From positions 1 through 64,000 of the forward strand of contig CAJUGH010000005.1 of assembly GCA_910586215.1 (NCBI GenBank): 64,000 nt of DNA, in the 5' to 3' direction. The notes beneath the pieces are model-generated. The model did not search any database. It worked only from the letters and a program-made list of their open reading frames with translations, and had not been told where the DNA came from. This DNA is from an uncultured Acetatifactor sp. (GTDB lineage Bacteria > Bacillota > Clostridia > Lachnospirales > Lachnospiraceae). Below, in pieces: positions 43,226-52,036 of this stretch. Positions within the stretch are counted from its first letter, which is position 1. Every line of letters begins with the position of its first letter. The translations under genes were made by a program, and so were the position numbers.

Positions 43226-44461
43226 ATGAAAGCAGCGTTTGTCTCCAACTACATCAACCACCACCAGATTCCGATCTGCAATGAAATGTACCGGCTGCTG
43301 GATGGGGCTTTCACCTTCGTGCAGACAGAACCGATGGAAGCAGAGCGGGTCAGCATGGGATGGCACAATACAGAACGGCCGCCTTATGTGAAATGCTGGT
43401 ACGAGGAGGAAGCGGCCTGCAGGGCACTGGTCCTGGATTGTGATGCGGTGATATTTGGCGGTACGGATGAGGAAAGCTATATCCAGGAGAGACTCGCATC
43501 GGGAAAACTGGTGATGCGCTACAGTGAGCGCCTGTACAAGACGGGACAGTGGAAGGCCATATCTCCCAGAGGCCTTCGGAAAAAATACCAGGATCATACC
43601 AGGTTCCGGAAGGCCCCCGTATACCTGCTCTGTGCAGGAGCCTATGTGCCATCGGACTTCTCCCTGGTGAGGGCTTATCCGGGCAAGATGTATTGCTGGG
43701 GGTATTTCCCGGAGACGAAGCATTACGATCTGAAGTGTCTGTTTGCAGGGAAAGGGTATGTCAAGGAACAGAAGATTCCTTATCTTCTGTGGGCGGCCCG
43801 GATGATCGACTGGAAACATCCGGAACTGGCCCTGGAGACCGCCAGGTATCTGCGGGAAAGGGGGCTGGATTTTCACCTGGATCTGGTGGGAGACGGACCC
43901 TTGCGTCAGGAGATGGAGGACCGCTGCCGTCAGTACGGATTGGAAACTTATGTGGATTTCCTGGGGTTCCAGCCTCCGGAAGCAGTGCGGGGCTATATGG
44001 AACAGGCAGATATCTTCCTCTTTACCAGCGACAGGCAGGAGGGCTGGGGTGCGGTGGCCAACGAAGCCATGAACAGTGGCTGTGCCCTGGTGGCGGACGC
44101 ACTGATCGGGGCAGTTCCTTACCTGGTGCACCATGGGGAAAACGGCCTGTTGTACCCGGATGGGGACAGGACAGCACTTTTTGCAGCAGCGGAAAAGCTG
44201 GTGGGGTGCAGGGAACTGTGCAGGGCGCTGGGGGAAAGAGCCTATGAGACCATAACCCAGACCTGGAATGCAGAACATGCGGCGGCCCGGCTGGTGAAAC
44301 TGCTGGAGAGGCTGCTTAGGGAAGGACAGTCTGGAAGGGGAATGCCAAAGCAGGGGACGAAGGAGCTTCTGTACCATGCGCAGCCCTGCAGCATGGCACC
44401 GGTGCTGTGGGAGGGAAAGGCCAGGGGACTGTGCCGGCTGCCGGACGGAGCGAGGTGCTAA
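43226..44461 (+). CDS. GT4 family glycosyltransferase
   Basis: 411 residues, AAGGAAATGAGG upstream. MKAAFVSNYINHHQIPICNE opens a GT-B fold; the C-terminal half has YLLWAARMIDWKHPELAL, LVGDGPLRQEME, YVDFLGFQPPEAVRGYME and DRQEGWGAVANEAMNSGC with the donor-site Glu. Acts after the preceding gene, 128 bases away; the gap holds no gene. Confidence 0.9.
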   Translation: MKAAFVSNYINHHQIPICNEMYRLLDGAFTFVQTEPMEAERVSMGWHNTERPPYVKCWYEEEAACRALVLDCDAVIFGGTDEESYIQERLASGKLVMRYSERLYKTGQWKAISPRGLRKKYQDHTRFRKAPVYLLCAGAYVPSDFSLVRAYPGKMYCWGYFPETKHYDLKCLFAGKGYVKEQKIPYLLWAARMIDWKHPELALETARYLRERGLDFHLDLVGDGPLRQEMEDRCRQYGLETYVDFLGFQPPEAVRGYMEQADIFLFTSDRQEGWGAVANEAMNSGCALVADALIGAVPYLVHHGENGLLYPDGDRTALFAAAEKLVGCRELCRALGERAYETITQTWNAEHAAARLVKLLERLLREGQSGRGMPKQGTKELLYHAQPCSMAPVLWEGKARGLCRLPDGARC

Positions 44462-44496
44462 TTGAATGAGGCGCACTGGAGTATGCCGATTGACCA

Positions 44497-44547
44497 CAAC
44501 GAAATACAGGGGCATTTAGGCAGGCCAGATCACTAGTGGATGAACAG
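44497..44547 (+). repeat. direct repeat R2 in the polysaccharide cluster
   Basis: CAACGAAATACAGGGGCATT, then TAGGCAGGCCAGATCAC and GGATGAACAG; matches R1 with few changes and a three-base gap. It is upstream of the next transferase gene. Confidence 0.8.
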
Positions 44548-44568
44548 TTCTTGACAGGAAAGGGATAT

Positions 44569-45606
44569 ATGGGAACCCAGATGAATGACAAGCCGTTGAT
44601 CACGGTAATAGTACCAATCTATAATATAGAAGAATACCTGCCCAGATGTGTCCATTCCATCATGGCCCAGACCTATACCAACCTGGAGATTCTCTTGGTA
44701 GACGATGGATCCACGGACGGAACAGGAAGGCTCTGTGACAGGCTGGGGCAGGAGGATCCCCGGATCCAGGTGATTCACAAGGCAAACGGCGGCTCTTCCA
44801 GCGCCAGGAACCTGGCCCTGGAAAGGGCCAGGGGGGCATATGTGGGATTTGTGGACAGTGATGACTACTTGGAACCAGACATGTATGAGAGGCTGTACCA
44901 GGGGATGATCCGGTACCATGTGTCCGTGGCCCAGACAGGCAGGGATGAGATAGATGCAGAGGACAACAGACTGCCCGATATCTGTGAACCGCCTACCGAA
45001 CCGGTGGTATACGGGGAAGAGGACTTCCTGCGGGAACTGTTATTGCACCGGGGAGACTGCTCCTTCTGCACGAAGCTCATTGCCAGGGAACTGTTTGCCG
45101 GAATGCGTTTTCCGGAGGGGGAACTGAATGAGGATTTCTGGCTGCTGGTCCAAATGCTGCCTGCCATGGGAAGGCTCCTGTCCCTGCCCGGACAGTCCTA
45201 TCACGTGTTTTACCGTATCGGAAGCAATTCCCGGAAGACTGGGAAGGAAGAATTCTCCCGGGTCTATGCAGACAGCGTGAAGAATGCGGACATGGTCCAG
45301 AGCCTGGTGGAAGAGAAGTACCCGGATCTGCAGGATGTGGCTTTCCGGTTCGGCATCTTTCAGAGGCTGGAATACATGCTTCACATTCCCATTTCCCAGA
45401 TGCAGAGGGGAAATGCTACCTATCGGAAAGTGGTTGCTGACCTGCGGAAAAATTGGGGCAGGGCCATGAGGAATCCGGTGTTGACAGGGAAGAACAAGGT
45501 GTACCACACCCTGTTTGCAGTAGCACCCTGGTGGGTAAGATGGGGGCACGGGGTGCTGCGGAGAAGTGTGAGAAGAATTTCTAAGACGCCAAAAAATGTT
45601 GTCTAA
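44569..45606 (+). CDS. GT2 family glycosyltransferase
   Basis: 345 residues from ATG at 44569, behind AGGAAAGGG. LITVIVPIYNIEEYLPRCVHS, ILLVDDGSTDGTGRLCD, SSSARNLALERARGAYVGFV then DSDD (metal motif), and EGELNEDFWLLVQM as in EpsH/EpsJ-like enzymes. The last 14 codons lie inside an inverted-repeat structure. Confidence 0.92.
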   Translation: MGTQMNDKPLITVIVPIYNIEEYLPRCVHSIMAQTYTNLEILLVDDGSTDGTGRLCDRLGQEDPRIQVIHKANGGSSSARNLALERARGAYVGFVDSDDYLEPDMYERLYQGMIRYHVSVAQTGRDEIDAEDNRLPDICEPPTEPVVYGEEDFLRELLLHRGDCSFCTKLIARELFAGMRFPEGELNEDFWLLVQMLPAMGRLLSLPGQSYHVFYRIGSNSRKTGKEEFSRVYADSVKNADMVQSLVEEKYPDLQDVAFRFGIFQRLEYMLHIPISQMQRGNATYRKVVADLRKNWGRAMRNPVLTGKNKVYHTLFAVAPWWVRWGHGVLRRSVRRISKTPKNVV

Positions 45607-45670
45607 GAAATTCTACGGCGCAAAAAAGCGCCTTTCTCACACTGAAGAATCGCAAGGGAAGCGATTCTTC
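45566..45670. repeat. nested inverted repeats across the end of the GT2 gene
   Basis: GTGTGAGAA (45566-45574) and TTCTCACAC (45634-45642) enclose AGAATTTCT...AGAAATTCT and GGCGC-AAAAAA-GCGCC. GAAGAATCGC (45644-45653) and GCGATTCTTC (45661-45670) form a second perfect stem. The first overlaps the GT2 stop codon. No strong T tail. Confidence 0.7.
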
Positions 45671-45782
45671 TCATGGATTGTTTGTGCTGCCAAAGGCAGC
45701 ATGGCGGGAAGTTTGAATAAGAAATGGTTTCCGAAGGAGGGGCAGAACACCCTTTCTGACCGGGTACAGAGGTACGAGTATA

Positions 45783-47654
45783 ATGAATAAAATTCACAAT
45801 AAGAAAATATCATATGTTCCCTTTAACAGAATCCTGGCATTGGTCCTAATGGATATAATGTCCATCATAGTGGCAGCCTTTGGCGCATTGTTCATCCGCT
45901 TTGAGTTCAGCTTCAGCGCCATTGACAGGGTTTACCTGGAGAGATTTGAACACATTATTTTTCCGGATATCCTGATGGCCCTTTTATTTTATGTGTTATG
46001 GAAACTGTACAAGAGCGTGTGGCGGTATGCCAGCGCCAATGAACTGATCAATATCATCTTTGCCACCTCCTGCACGGCGCTGGCCCAGGTGATCTACTGT
46101 CTGTCCACAGGATATACCATGCCCAGAAGCTATTACGTTCTCTACTGGTTCCTCCAGACAGTGCTGACCTGCTGTATCCGTTTCGGGTACCGGATCCTGC
46201 GGATCATCAACAACAAGCGGGCCAGCCTGGTGGGAAAAAGTGAACGGGTCAATGTGATGATCATCGGGGCAGGAGCTGCGGGCAACATGATCCTCAAGGA
46301 GATTGAGGGGAGTGATTACCTGAACTTGCAGGCCAAATGTATCATAGATGACCAGCCTGGCTGCCATGGCAAGCTGCTGCGGGGAGTTCCCATTGTGGGA
46401 GGCCGGGAGAGCATCCTGGATGCGGTCAGACAGTATGGCATAGACCAGATCATCCTGGCGATCCCCTCTGCCAGTACCCAGACCAGGAAGGAACTTCTGG
46501 ACATCTGCAAAGAGTCTGGCTGTAAACTCCGTACCCTTCCGGGTGTATACCAGCTGATCAACGGGGAAGTGTCCGTGTCCAAGCTCAAGGAGGTGGAGAT
46601 TGAGGACCTGCTTGGCCGGGATCCCATCCGGATCAATGTGGGAGAAGTGCTGAACGATGTCAGCGGCAAAGTGGTCTGCGTCACAGGCGGGGGCGGATCC
46701 ATCGGCAGTGAACTGTGCAGGCAGATCGCAGGCCACAACCCCAGGAGGCTGGTCATCGTGGACATCTATGAGAACAATGCCTACGAGATCCAGCAGGAAT
46801 TGATCCGCAGATACCCGGACCTGGACCTGGTGGTACTGATTGCCTCCGTGCGCAATACCAACCGGATCAATTCCATCTTTGAGACCTACCGGCCGGAAAT
46901 CGTATACCATGCGGCAGCCCACAAGCATGTGCCGCTGATGGAGACAAGCCCCAATGAAGCCATCAAGAACAATGTGTTCGGCACTTATAAGACGGCCTTG
47001 GCAGCAGACCGGTACGGGGCAGACAGGTTCGTACTGATCTCCACGGACAAGGCAGTGAATCCTACCAATATCATGGGGGCCTCCAAACGTCTCTGCGAGA
47101 TGGTGGTGCAGATGATGAACCAGAAGTCCAGGACCAGCTTCGTGGCCGTGCGGTTCGGAAATGTATTGGGAAGCAATGGCAGTGTGATCCCCCTGTTCAA
47201 ACAGCAGATAGCAGAAGGAGGACCTGTGACAGTGACCCACCCGGACATCATCCGCTATTTCATGACCATTCCGGAGGCCGTATCCCTGGTGCTCCAGGCA
47301 GGTGCCTATGCCAGGGGAGGTGAGATCTTCGTGCTGGACATGGGGGAACCTGTGAAGATACTGGACCTGGCTACCAACTTGATCAAACTGTCCGGCTACA
47401 AGGTGGGGGAAGACATCCAGATCCAGTTCACAGGACTGCGCCCCGGGGAGAAGATGTACGAAGAACTGCTGATGAATGAGGAGGGACTGAAAAAGACGAC
47501 CAACAAGATGATCTTTATTGGAAAGCAGATAGAATTTGACATAGACAAGTTCCAGGAACAACTGGAAAGGCTGGGAAAAGCAGCAAAACAGGAAGACAAG
47601 GATATCCGGAGATATGTGAAGGATATCGTGGATACGTATCAATACCAGGAGTAG
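45783..47654 (+). CDS. CapD/FlaA1-like UDP-sugar 4,6-dehydratase, membrane form
   Basis: 623 residues. Four N-terminal membrane helices (about 15-130), a first Rossmann domain (NVMIIGAGAAGNMILKEI) and a second catalytic one from about 290: VCVTGGGGSIGSELCRQIA, YHAAAHKHVPLME, STDKAVNPTNIMGASKR (replacing Tyr-Lys with the Met-Lys form) and RFGNVLGSNGSVIPLF. It dehydrates UDP-GlcNAc or a related sugar to the 4-keto-6-deoxy form. Last gene of the first cluster; strong terminator follows. Confidence 0.92.
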   Translation: MNKIHNKKISYVPFNRILALVLMDIMSIIVAAFGALFIRFEFSFSAIDRVYLERFEHIIFPDILMALLFYVLWKLYKSVWRYASANELINIIFATSCTALAQVIYCLSTGYTMPRSYYVLYWFLQTVLTCCIRFGYRILRIINNKRASLVGKSERVNVMIIGAGAAGNMILKEIEGSDYLNLQAKCIIDDQPGCHGKLLRGVPIVGGRESILDAVRQYGIDQIILAIPSASTQTRKELLDICKESGCKLRTLPGVYQLINGEVSVSKLKEVEIEDLLGRDPIRINVGEVLNDVSGKVVCVTGGGGSIGSELCRQIAGHNPRRLVIVDIYENNAYEIQQELIRRYPDLDLVVLIASVRNTNRINSIFETYRPEIVYHAAAHKHVPLMETSPNEAIKNNVFGTYKTALAADRYGADRFVLISTDKAVNPTNIMGASKRLCEMVVQMMNQKSRTSFVAVRFGNVLGSNGSVIPLFKQQIAEGGPVTVTHPDIIRYFMTIPEAVSLVLQAGAYARGGEIFVLDMGEPVKILDLATNLIKLSGYKVGEDIQIQFTGLRPGEKMYEELLMNEEGLKKTTNKMIFIGKQIEFDIDKFQEQLERLGKAAKQEDKDIRRYVKDIVDTYQYQE

Positions 47655-47673
47655 TATTTTAAAAGGCCTTACA

Positions 47674-47746
47674 AAAAAACACCATATCCAATGCGTTTTA
47701 TCTTTGGTAGGAGGAGAAAATTCAGCGCATTGGATATGGTATTTTT
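47674..47746 (+). terminator. strong terminator of the first polysaccharide operon
   Basis: ACCATATCCAATGCG (47681-47695) and CGCATTGGATATGGT (47726-47740), perfect 15 pairs extended by A/T pairs and a T tail. Confidence 0.9.
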
Positions 47747-47852
47747 GTAATTCTGATTATAACATAGGATGACCAAAATGACAATAGTACTTTAGTACCG
47801 CTTTTGCAGAAGATGTTCAAATATATAATCTGAATTACCGGAATATACAGTT

Positions 47853-48095
47853 TTATTGTGCGTCAAAATCTATTTCCTCGAACTCCTTGGTATCGAAGAA
47901 CTCTGAGGCAGCTATGCCAAAACCATTGCAAAGCTTCACAATGGTGAAGACACCTGGGTTCCTGGTGGAACCATCCAGGATGTGCATCAAGGTAGGCAGG
48001 GGCACCGCGGAGCGGAAGGCCAGTTCATAGTAGGAGATCTGCTGGAGCCTGCAGTAATAGTCAATACGGCTGGATAATGTTTTTTGTCCTGTCAT
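47853..48095 (-). CDS. small Cro/CI-type helix-turn-helix regulator (paralog 1)
   Basis: 80 residues from the ATG at 48095, which has AGGA at the right distance; an in-frame ATG at 48116 overlaps that site. One XRE domain: SRIDYYCRLQQISYYELAFR, SAVPLPTLMHILDGSTRNPG and FTIVKLCNGFGIAASEFF. Shares most of this with the proteins at 48251-48493 and 49407-49673. No effector domain. Its promoter has an operator-like palindrome next to the -35 box, so autoregulation is likely. Confidence 0.85.
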   Translation of the reverse strand: MTGQKTLSSRIDYYCRLQQISYYELAFRSAVPLPTLMHILDGSTRNPGVFTIVKLCNGFGIAASEFFDTKEFEEIDFDAQ

Positions 48096-48138
48096 GTTTT
48101 TTCCTGTTCCTTTCATATTTGGTAGGAGTGATACTGGT

Positions 48139-48180
48139 AGTGTAATACATTTTCCAGTGTCATAAGTACCGTATATGGTA
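48139..48180 (-). promoter_or_regulatory. promoter and operator of regulator paralog 1
   Basis: Operator TACC-GTATAT-GGTA (48167-48180) abuts the -35 box CTTATG (48161-48166, minus strand); 16 bases further is TACACT (48139-48144). Confidence 0.65.
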
Positions 48181-48250
48181 GTTCCTGGAAAATTTTGTAA
48201 GTTAGGAAGTGGCTCTTATTACAATACCATATGACCATACAAAAGCATGC

Positions 48251-48493
48251 CTATTCTGCATCCAATTCTATATTTTCGAACGCATCACAATCAAAAAATT
48301 CCTTGATGTCGATATCCAGTCCGCTGCAGATCTTCAGCAGGGTGTGGATCCTGGGATTCCTGGTGGAGCCATCCAGGATATGCATCAGTGTGCCCATGGG
48401 AACAGTGGAACGGTAGGATAAGTGATAGTAAGATATTTCGCGCTGGATGCAGTAATGCCGGATCCGCTCTGAAAATAGAGTTGATCTTGTCAT
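48251..48493 (-). CDS. small Cro/CI-type helix-turn-helix regulator (paralog 2)
   Basis: 80 residues from ATG at 48493 (MTRSTLFSERIRHYC), preceded by GGGAGGA. XRE domain EISYYHLSYRSTVPMGTLMH, ILDGSTRNPRIHTLLKICSG and a C-terminal FENIELDAE like its relatives. It starts 63 bases after the unknown partner gene at 48557, with no promoter visible between, so the two are probably one unit. Confidence 0.85.
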   Translation of the reverse strand: MTRSTLFSERIRHYCIQREISYYHLSYRSTVPMGTLMHILDGSTRNPRIHTLLKICSGLDIDIKEFFDCDAFENIELDAE

Positions 48494-48556
48494 AGGATAT
48501 CCTCCCTTCTTTGGCACGATACAGTGGTATGGGTCACCAGATCGTATTTTACCTTA

Positions 48557-48811
48557 TTAATCCTGTTTGCTTTCTCTGGAAGGATAGGTGACTGTCCAAA
48601 CGGGTTCATAACGGGGGTACATTTTCTTCTTCAGTGTCCGTATCCGCCAGTTCATATAGCGTGTCTGCAGGTTCATGATAAAGGCTGGTGTGACCTCGGC
48701 AGGAGTGTCTAGGAAGATATCCACCAGAAGCTGCTCTGCCCGGCGGCAAGATAGGAAAAGGCTTCTCTTGATACAGGCGAATCGTGCAGAAGGATCGGAA
48801 TTGTAGTTCAT
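48557..48811 (-). CDS. unknown small protein, partner family copy a
   Basis: 84 residues behind AGGAGGAAATC. Basic, helical, no membrane segment. SCRRAEQLLVDIFLDTPAEV, TPAFIMNLQTRYMNWRIRTL and KKMYPRYEPVW align with the protein at 49060-49326. Not a family I recognise. It alternates with the XRE paralogs and has a promoter of the same design, so it should belong to the same regulatory circuit; a toxin, anti-regulator or DNA-binding role are all possible. Confidence 0.75.
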   Translation of the reverse strand: MNYNSDPSARFACIKRSLFLSCRRAEQLLVDIFLDTPAEVTPAFIMNLQTRYMNWRIRTLKKKMYPRYEPVWTVTYPSRESKQD

Positions 48812-48852
48812 AAGGGATTTCCTCCTATGGAATGTACAAACGTATCATTTCC

Positions 48853-48894
48853 AGTATATACTACCCCGGATAGGATTCAATACCATATGTGATA
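48853..48894 (-). promoter_or_regulatory. promoter and operator of partner copy a and regulator paralog 2
   Basis: TACC-ATATGT-GATA (48881-48894) abuts -35 TTGAAT (48875-48880, minus strand); 16 bases on is TATACT (48853-48858). Confidence 0.65.
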
Positions 48895-48919
48895 AAAATT
48901 TCGGAAATTTTACAAAATT

Positions 48920-48998
48920 GTTACTGTTCACTCTATGCACAGCAACAGATGCATTGCGTAGCAGTCTCGGGTTTGTCGCGCAAAAGCTACGTGAAAAA
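48920..48998 (-). mobile_element. MITE family 1 remnant, copy H
   Basis: GTTACTGTTCACTC at 48920 with AGCAACA, then AGTCTCGGGTTTGTCGCGC and CGTGAAAA as in copy D; the middle hairpin and the far end are deleted. Confidence 0.7.
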
Positions 48999-49059
48999 AC
49001 AACCATTCCTTTGATATTCAGGGCACCTGTGATGGAAATGCTCCATTTTAGGGAGGGCT

Positions 49060-49326
49060 TTAGGGACGGTACGGACTATCGGGATAAGCTTCCTTCCAAC
49101 GGGTCCTGGATTCCTGGTAAATCTTCTGCAGCAGGGTCTCAATCCGCCATTGCATGTATTGTGTCTGCATAACTGCCACAAATGTAGGAGTGATGCTGGC
49201 AGGGGTATTGCAGAATACATCCAGTAATCTTTGTTCCAACCGACAAAGATGCAGGGCCAGGCGCCTTTTATGGAGGGCTGTTCTGGGCTTCCCCGTTCCA
49301 GCGTTTGGTTTGTTGTTGTTTCTCAT
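49060..49326 (-). CDS. unknown small protein, partner family copy b
   Basis: 88 residues behind AAAGGAAC. LHLCRLEQRLLDVFCNTPAS, ITPTFVAVMQTQYMQWRIET and LLQKIYQESRTRW are the same family as copy a. It lies 80 bases after regulator paralog 3 and probably shares its promoter. Function unknown; very basic N-terminus. Confidence 0.75.
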   Translation of the reverse strand: MRNNNKPNAGTGKPRTALHKRRLALHLCRLEQRLLDVFCNTPASITPTFVAVMQTQYMQWRIETLLQKIYQESRTRWKEAYPDSPYRP

Positions 49327-49406
49327 AGGTATGTTCCTTTCCCTTTGTAATTCTTGTGTTTCAGAGGGGTAATGGTATGGAAGGACAGCATAGACAGATA
49401 CGATAC

Positions 49407-49673
49407 CTAAGCATCGAATTCAATATTTGCGAACTCCTCTGCCTGGAAAAATTCCGCAACCGTGATGCCCAGGCCATTACAGATCCGGATCATGGTAAAG
49501 ATCCCTGGATTCCTGGTAGATCCCTTCATAATGTGCATGAGGGTAGTCAAGGGAACGGTGGAGCGGTAACTGAGTTCATAATAAGACATCTGCAACTGGG
49601 TACAATAATGGTTGATCCTGTCAGAGAGCAATTTCTGCACGGAGGATTGGGGCTGCTTTGTCTGTTTTGCCAT
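49407..49673 (-). CDS. small Cro/CI-type helix-turn-helix regulator (paralog 3)
   Basis: 88 residues from ATG at 49673 behind GAAAGGAAAA; the frame continues to 49706 over the ribosome site. XRE domain QMSYYELSYRSTVPLTTLMH, IMKGSTRNPGIFTMIRICNG, tail FANIEFDA. Closest in layout to paralog 1, and their upstream regions also match, including the ACCAAATATGAAAGGAA stretch before the start. Confidence 0.85.
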   Translation of the reverse strand: MAKQTKQPQSSVQKLLSDRINHYCTQLQMSYYELSYRSTVPLTTLMHIMKGSTRNPGIFTMIRICNGLGITVAEFFQAEEFANIEFDA

Positions 49674-49706
49674 GGGTGTTTTCCTTTCATATTTGGTATT
49701 AACCAT

Positions 49707-49748
49707 AGTCTAATACATTTTCGGGAATCATCAATACCAAATTCGGTA
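49707..49748 (-). promoter_or_regulatory. promoter and operator of regulator paralog 3
   Basis: TACC-AAATTC-GGTA (49735-49748) abuts -35 TTGATG (49729-49734, minus strand); 16 bases on is TAGACT (49707-49712). Confidence 0.7.
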
Positions 49749-50110
49749 GTAAATGGAAAAAATTGGAAAATATTGTAAGTTTGGGAGAATTGATATAATT
49801 CTGGCAGGACAGCACCATGGGAGAAGACAGCGGCTGGAGGGGATCCATGGGTAGTACTGGAGGATAGATCCCCTGTTGCTTGCAGCGAAGTTGTAGGCTT
49901 TTGTGCTAAGAAAAAGATAAAATTGTAATTTGACGAATGATGTGTTATGATAAATACAATATGCAGGCAGCTTGTACTAGAAAGCCCAATTGGTGACAGG
50001 AAATCCGACACGGCCATAGAATCACAGAAGTCTGTGGAAGTATATCTGTATTATGTACAGGATAAAAAAGATATTGGAAGGCGTGGCAGGAAGGTGGCGT
50101 AGGAAAGATC
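49749..50110 (+). other. leader region before the AT-rich membrane gene
   Basis: No gene. A plus-strand -10 box TATAAT at 49794-49799 lies 45 bases from the operator of regulator paralog 3, pointing the other way; its -35 is unclear. The segment GGAAAATATTGTAAGTTTGG (49765) has a close match at 48187 beside the operator of paralog 1. Confidence 0.45.
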
Positions 50111-51949
50111 ATGAAGAAAATTTTTTTCATGTTGAAATTTATATGGATATTGCTGGTTGGAATACTGACAGGACTCGTATGTATGGTACTGGCATATATG
50201 ATTCCGTTGTCAGGACAGAATGCTAATGTGCAGGAGTCGCTTAAAATATTAGGTGATGAAGGTTGGTATCCGACTATGCCGTATGTGAAAGAATTTACAT
50301 ATGACTACGGAGAGTACCTGGATAGTCCGGCAACTTTGGACAACTATACAGACGAGTTGATGATTACAATAGCTACATTGGATCCACAAGGAAAATACTT
50401 ACATGCAGCCATGGTTGATTACTGCCCACGCTATTGGTGCGGATTTGTAGCAGTATTAAGGCCGGTTCTTTTTTTCCTGGACTATGGTGAGATCAGAATG
50501 CTGAACATTCTGGTGCAAATGTTTTTGGTAATGGTACTCGCTTTGCTTCTGTATAAAAGAAAAGGAAAGATATGGTGTTTCTGGGTCGTTTCCATGTATG
50601 CATTACTGACACCCTATTGTATGGGAATGTCTATGCAGAATTCCTGCGTTTTCTATATTGGTATGCTGGGAGCAGTCGGTCTCTTGAAGGGAGAACGGGT
50701 CTTTGAACATAAAAATAGGCATTTGTATCTATTTTTCATTCTGGGAATTATAACTGTATATTTTGATTTTTTAACATATCCGCTGTTTACATGGTCTTTT
50801 CCAATGCTTGTCTGGATTGTGATTAAAAACCATAGGAAATGGACGAACTATATAAAAGATGTTATTTTAACAGGTATATGCTGGGGACTTGGATATGTGG
50901 GTATGTGGACAGGAAAGTGGATAGTAGCCTCGCTGGTCTTAAAGACAGATATTGCCAGTCTGTTAATGGGAAGAATTGAACTGCATTCCATATATGGAGG
51001 GACAGAAATTACTTTTCTTGCAAATCTGGTAAGGAATTTGGAAAAGTGGGTTAATATTCAGACTACTTGTATATTATTGGCCTGGTCCATCTGGTTTTGT
51101 GTGATGTTGATAAAGAGAAAGGGTAGTATCCAGACAAATAAGTGCCTTTCATTTACCTTGATTGGATGCGGAAGCCTTGCGTGGTTATTTGTCATGCGAT
51201 ATCACACATTTATTCATGCTTTTTTCACCCATAGGGTGTATTGCACGGCTTTCTGTGCTATATTGGCGGCATGTATATGCATGATTGAGGAAGAAACAGA
51301 TAGGAAGGCTGTTTCAAGAAAAGTATTGATTCCAGTGATGATTTTCTTTTATGCATGTATGATTGGGATTACCCTGCAATGTAAAGTAGATTTTCATTTC
51401 CATAATGGAGATCAGCCCCCGCGACATATTTTGCTTGAAGAAGGAAGTACTGTCTTGGAGACTGTTGTTCCAAGATACAATGATATAAAAGGCGTTGAAA
51501 TAGGGCTTATAGCAGATGGAGTGGAAGGCACATTTTCTATAGAAATTTATGATCAAATGGAATGTCTTTATCAAGAGGAGGTTTCCTTTTCTGAAGTGTT
51601 AGATGGAAAAATGTATCCGTTAAACATGGAACTGCAAACAGGAAGCAAAGATCTAACGCTATGCGTTACAGTGAAAGAATGCGGAAATGCAAACGGATAT
51701 GTGTATGTGACAGATGGGGTATTCCCGTTGACTGAGTGCTCGGAGGCGCTGATGGATGGAAACGGATTAGGGGGACAAATTACACATTCCTTTGATTATC
51801 TGGCACTTCCCGGATTGAAAACATGTTTAAATTATTTCTCGATCATATTTGGGGTGTTTGTTCTATTGATTGCAGATGGATATGGGATTGTACTTATTGT
51901 AAGGCAGAAGTTTAGGGAAAGAAAAGGGGGAATTATGCTCAAGGAGTGA
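50111..51949 (+). CDS. large polytopic membrane protein, unknown
   Basis: 612 residues behind AGGAAAG. Eleven to twelve membrane segments up to about residue 420 (for example FIWILLVGILTGLVCMVLAY, ILVQMFLVMVLALLLY, KVLIPVMIFFYACMIGITL), then an extracellular beta-rich domain of about 130 residues and a last helix (YFSIIFGVFVLLIADGYGIV). The layout is that of GT-C-like glycan or lipid modification proteins; no signature residue can be named. AT-rich compared with the genes before 47.7 kb. Confidence 0.75.
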   Translation: MKKIFFMLKFIWILLVGILTGLVCMVLAYMIPLSGQNANVQESLKILGDEGWYPTMPYVKEFTYDYGEYLDSPATLDNYTDELMITIATLDPQGKYLHAAMVDYCPRYWCGFVAVLRPVLFFLDYGEIRMLNILVQMFLVMVLALLLYKRKGKIWCFWVVSMYALLTPYCMGMSMQNSCVFYIGMLGAVGLLKGERVFEHKNRHLYLFFILGIITVYFDFLTYPLFTWSFPMLVWIVIKNHRKWTNYIKDVILTGICWGLGYVGMWTGKWIVASLVLKTDIASLLMGRIELHSIYGGTEITFLANLVRNLEKWVNIQTTCILLAWSIWFCVMLIKRKGSIQTNKCLSFTLIGCGSLAWLFVMRYHTFIHAFFTHRVYCTAFCAILAACICMIEEETDRKAVSRKVLIPVMIFFYACMIGITLQCKVDFHFHNGDQPPRHILLEEGSTVLETVVPRYNDIKGVEIGLIADGVEGTFSIEIYDQMECLYQEEVSFSEVLDGKMYPLNMELQTGSKDLTLCVTVKECGNANGYVYVTDGVFPLTECSEALMDGNGLGGQITHSFDYLALPGLKTCLNYFSIIFGVFVLLIADGYGIVLIVRQKFRERKGGIMLKE

Positions 51950-52036
51950 CAAGGGAGAAGCATGTAAATGAAGCTTTAGAGATTGACTGATGTGTGCTGA
52001 ATATGAAAAGAAATAATTATATATAGGAGAAAGTGT

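Noticed and set aside
45596..45790. Small plus-strand gene between the GT2 and CapD-like genes
   Set aside because: The frame starts inside the hairpin structure and has no ribosome site.
43070..47642. Long minus-strand frames (481 and 548 codons) opposite the transferase and CapD-like genes
   Set aside because: They mirror high-GC plus-strand genes, are rich in His, Pro and Gln, have no ribosome site and match no family.
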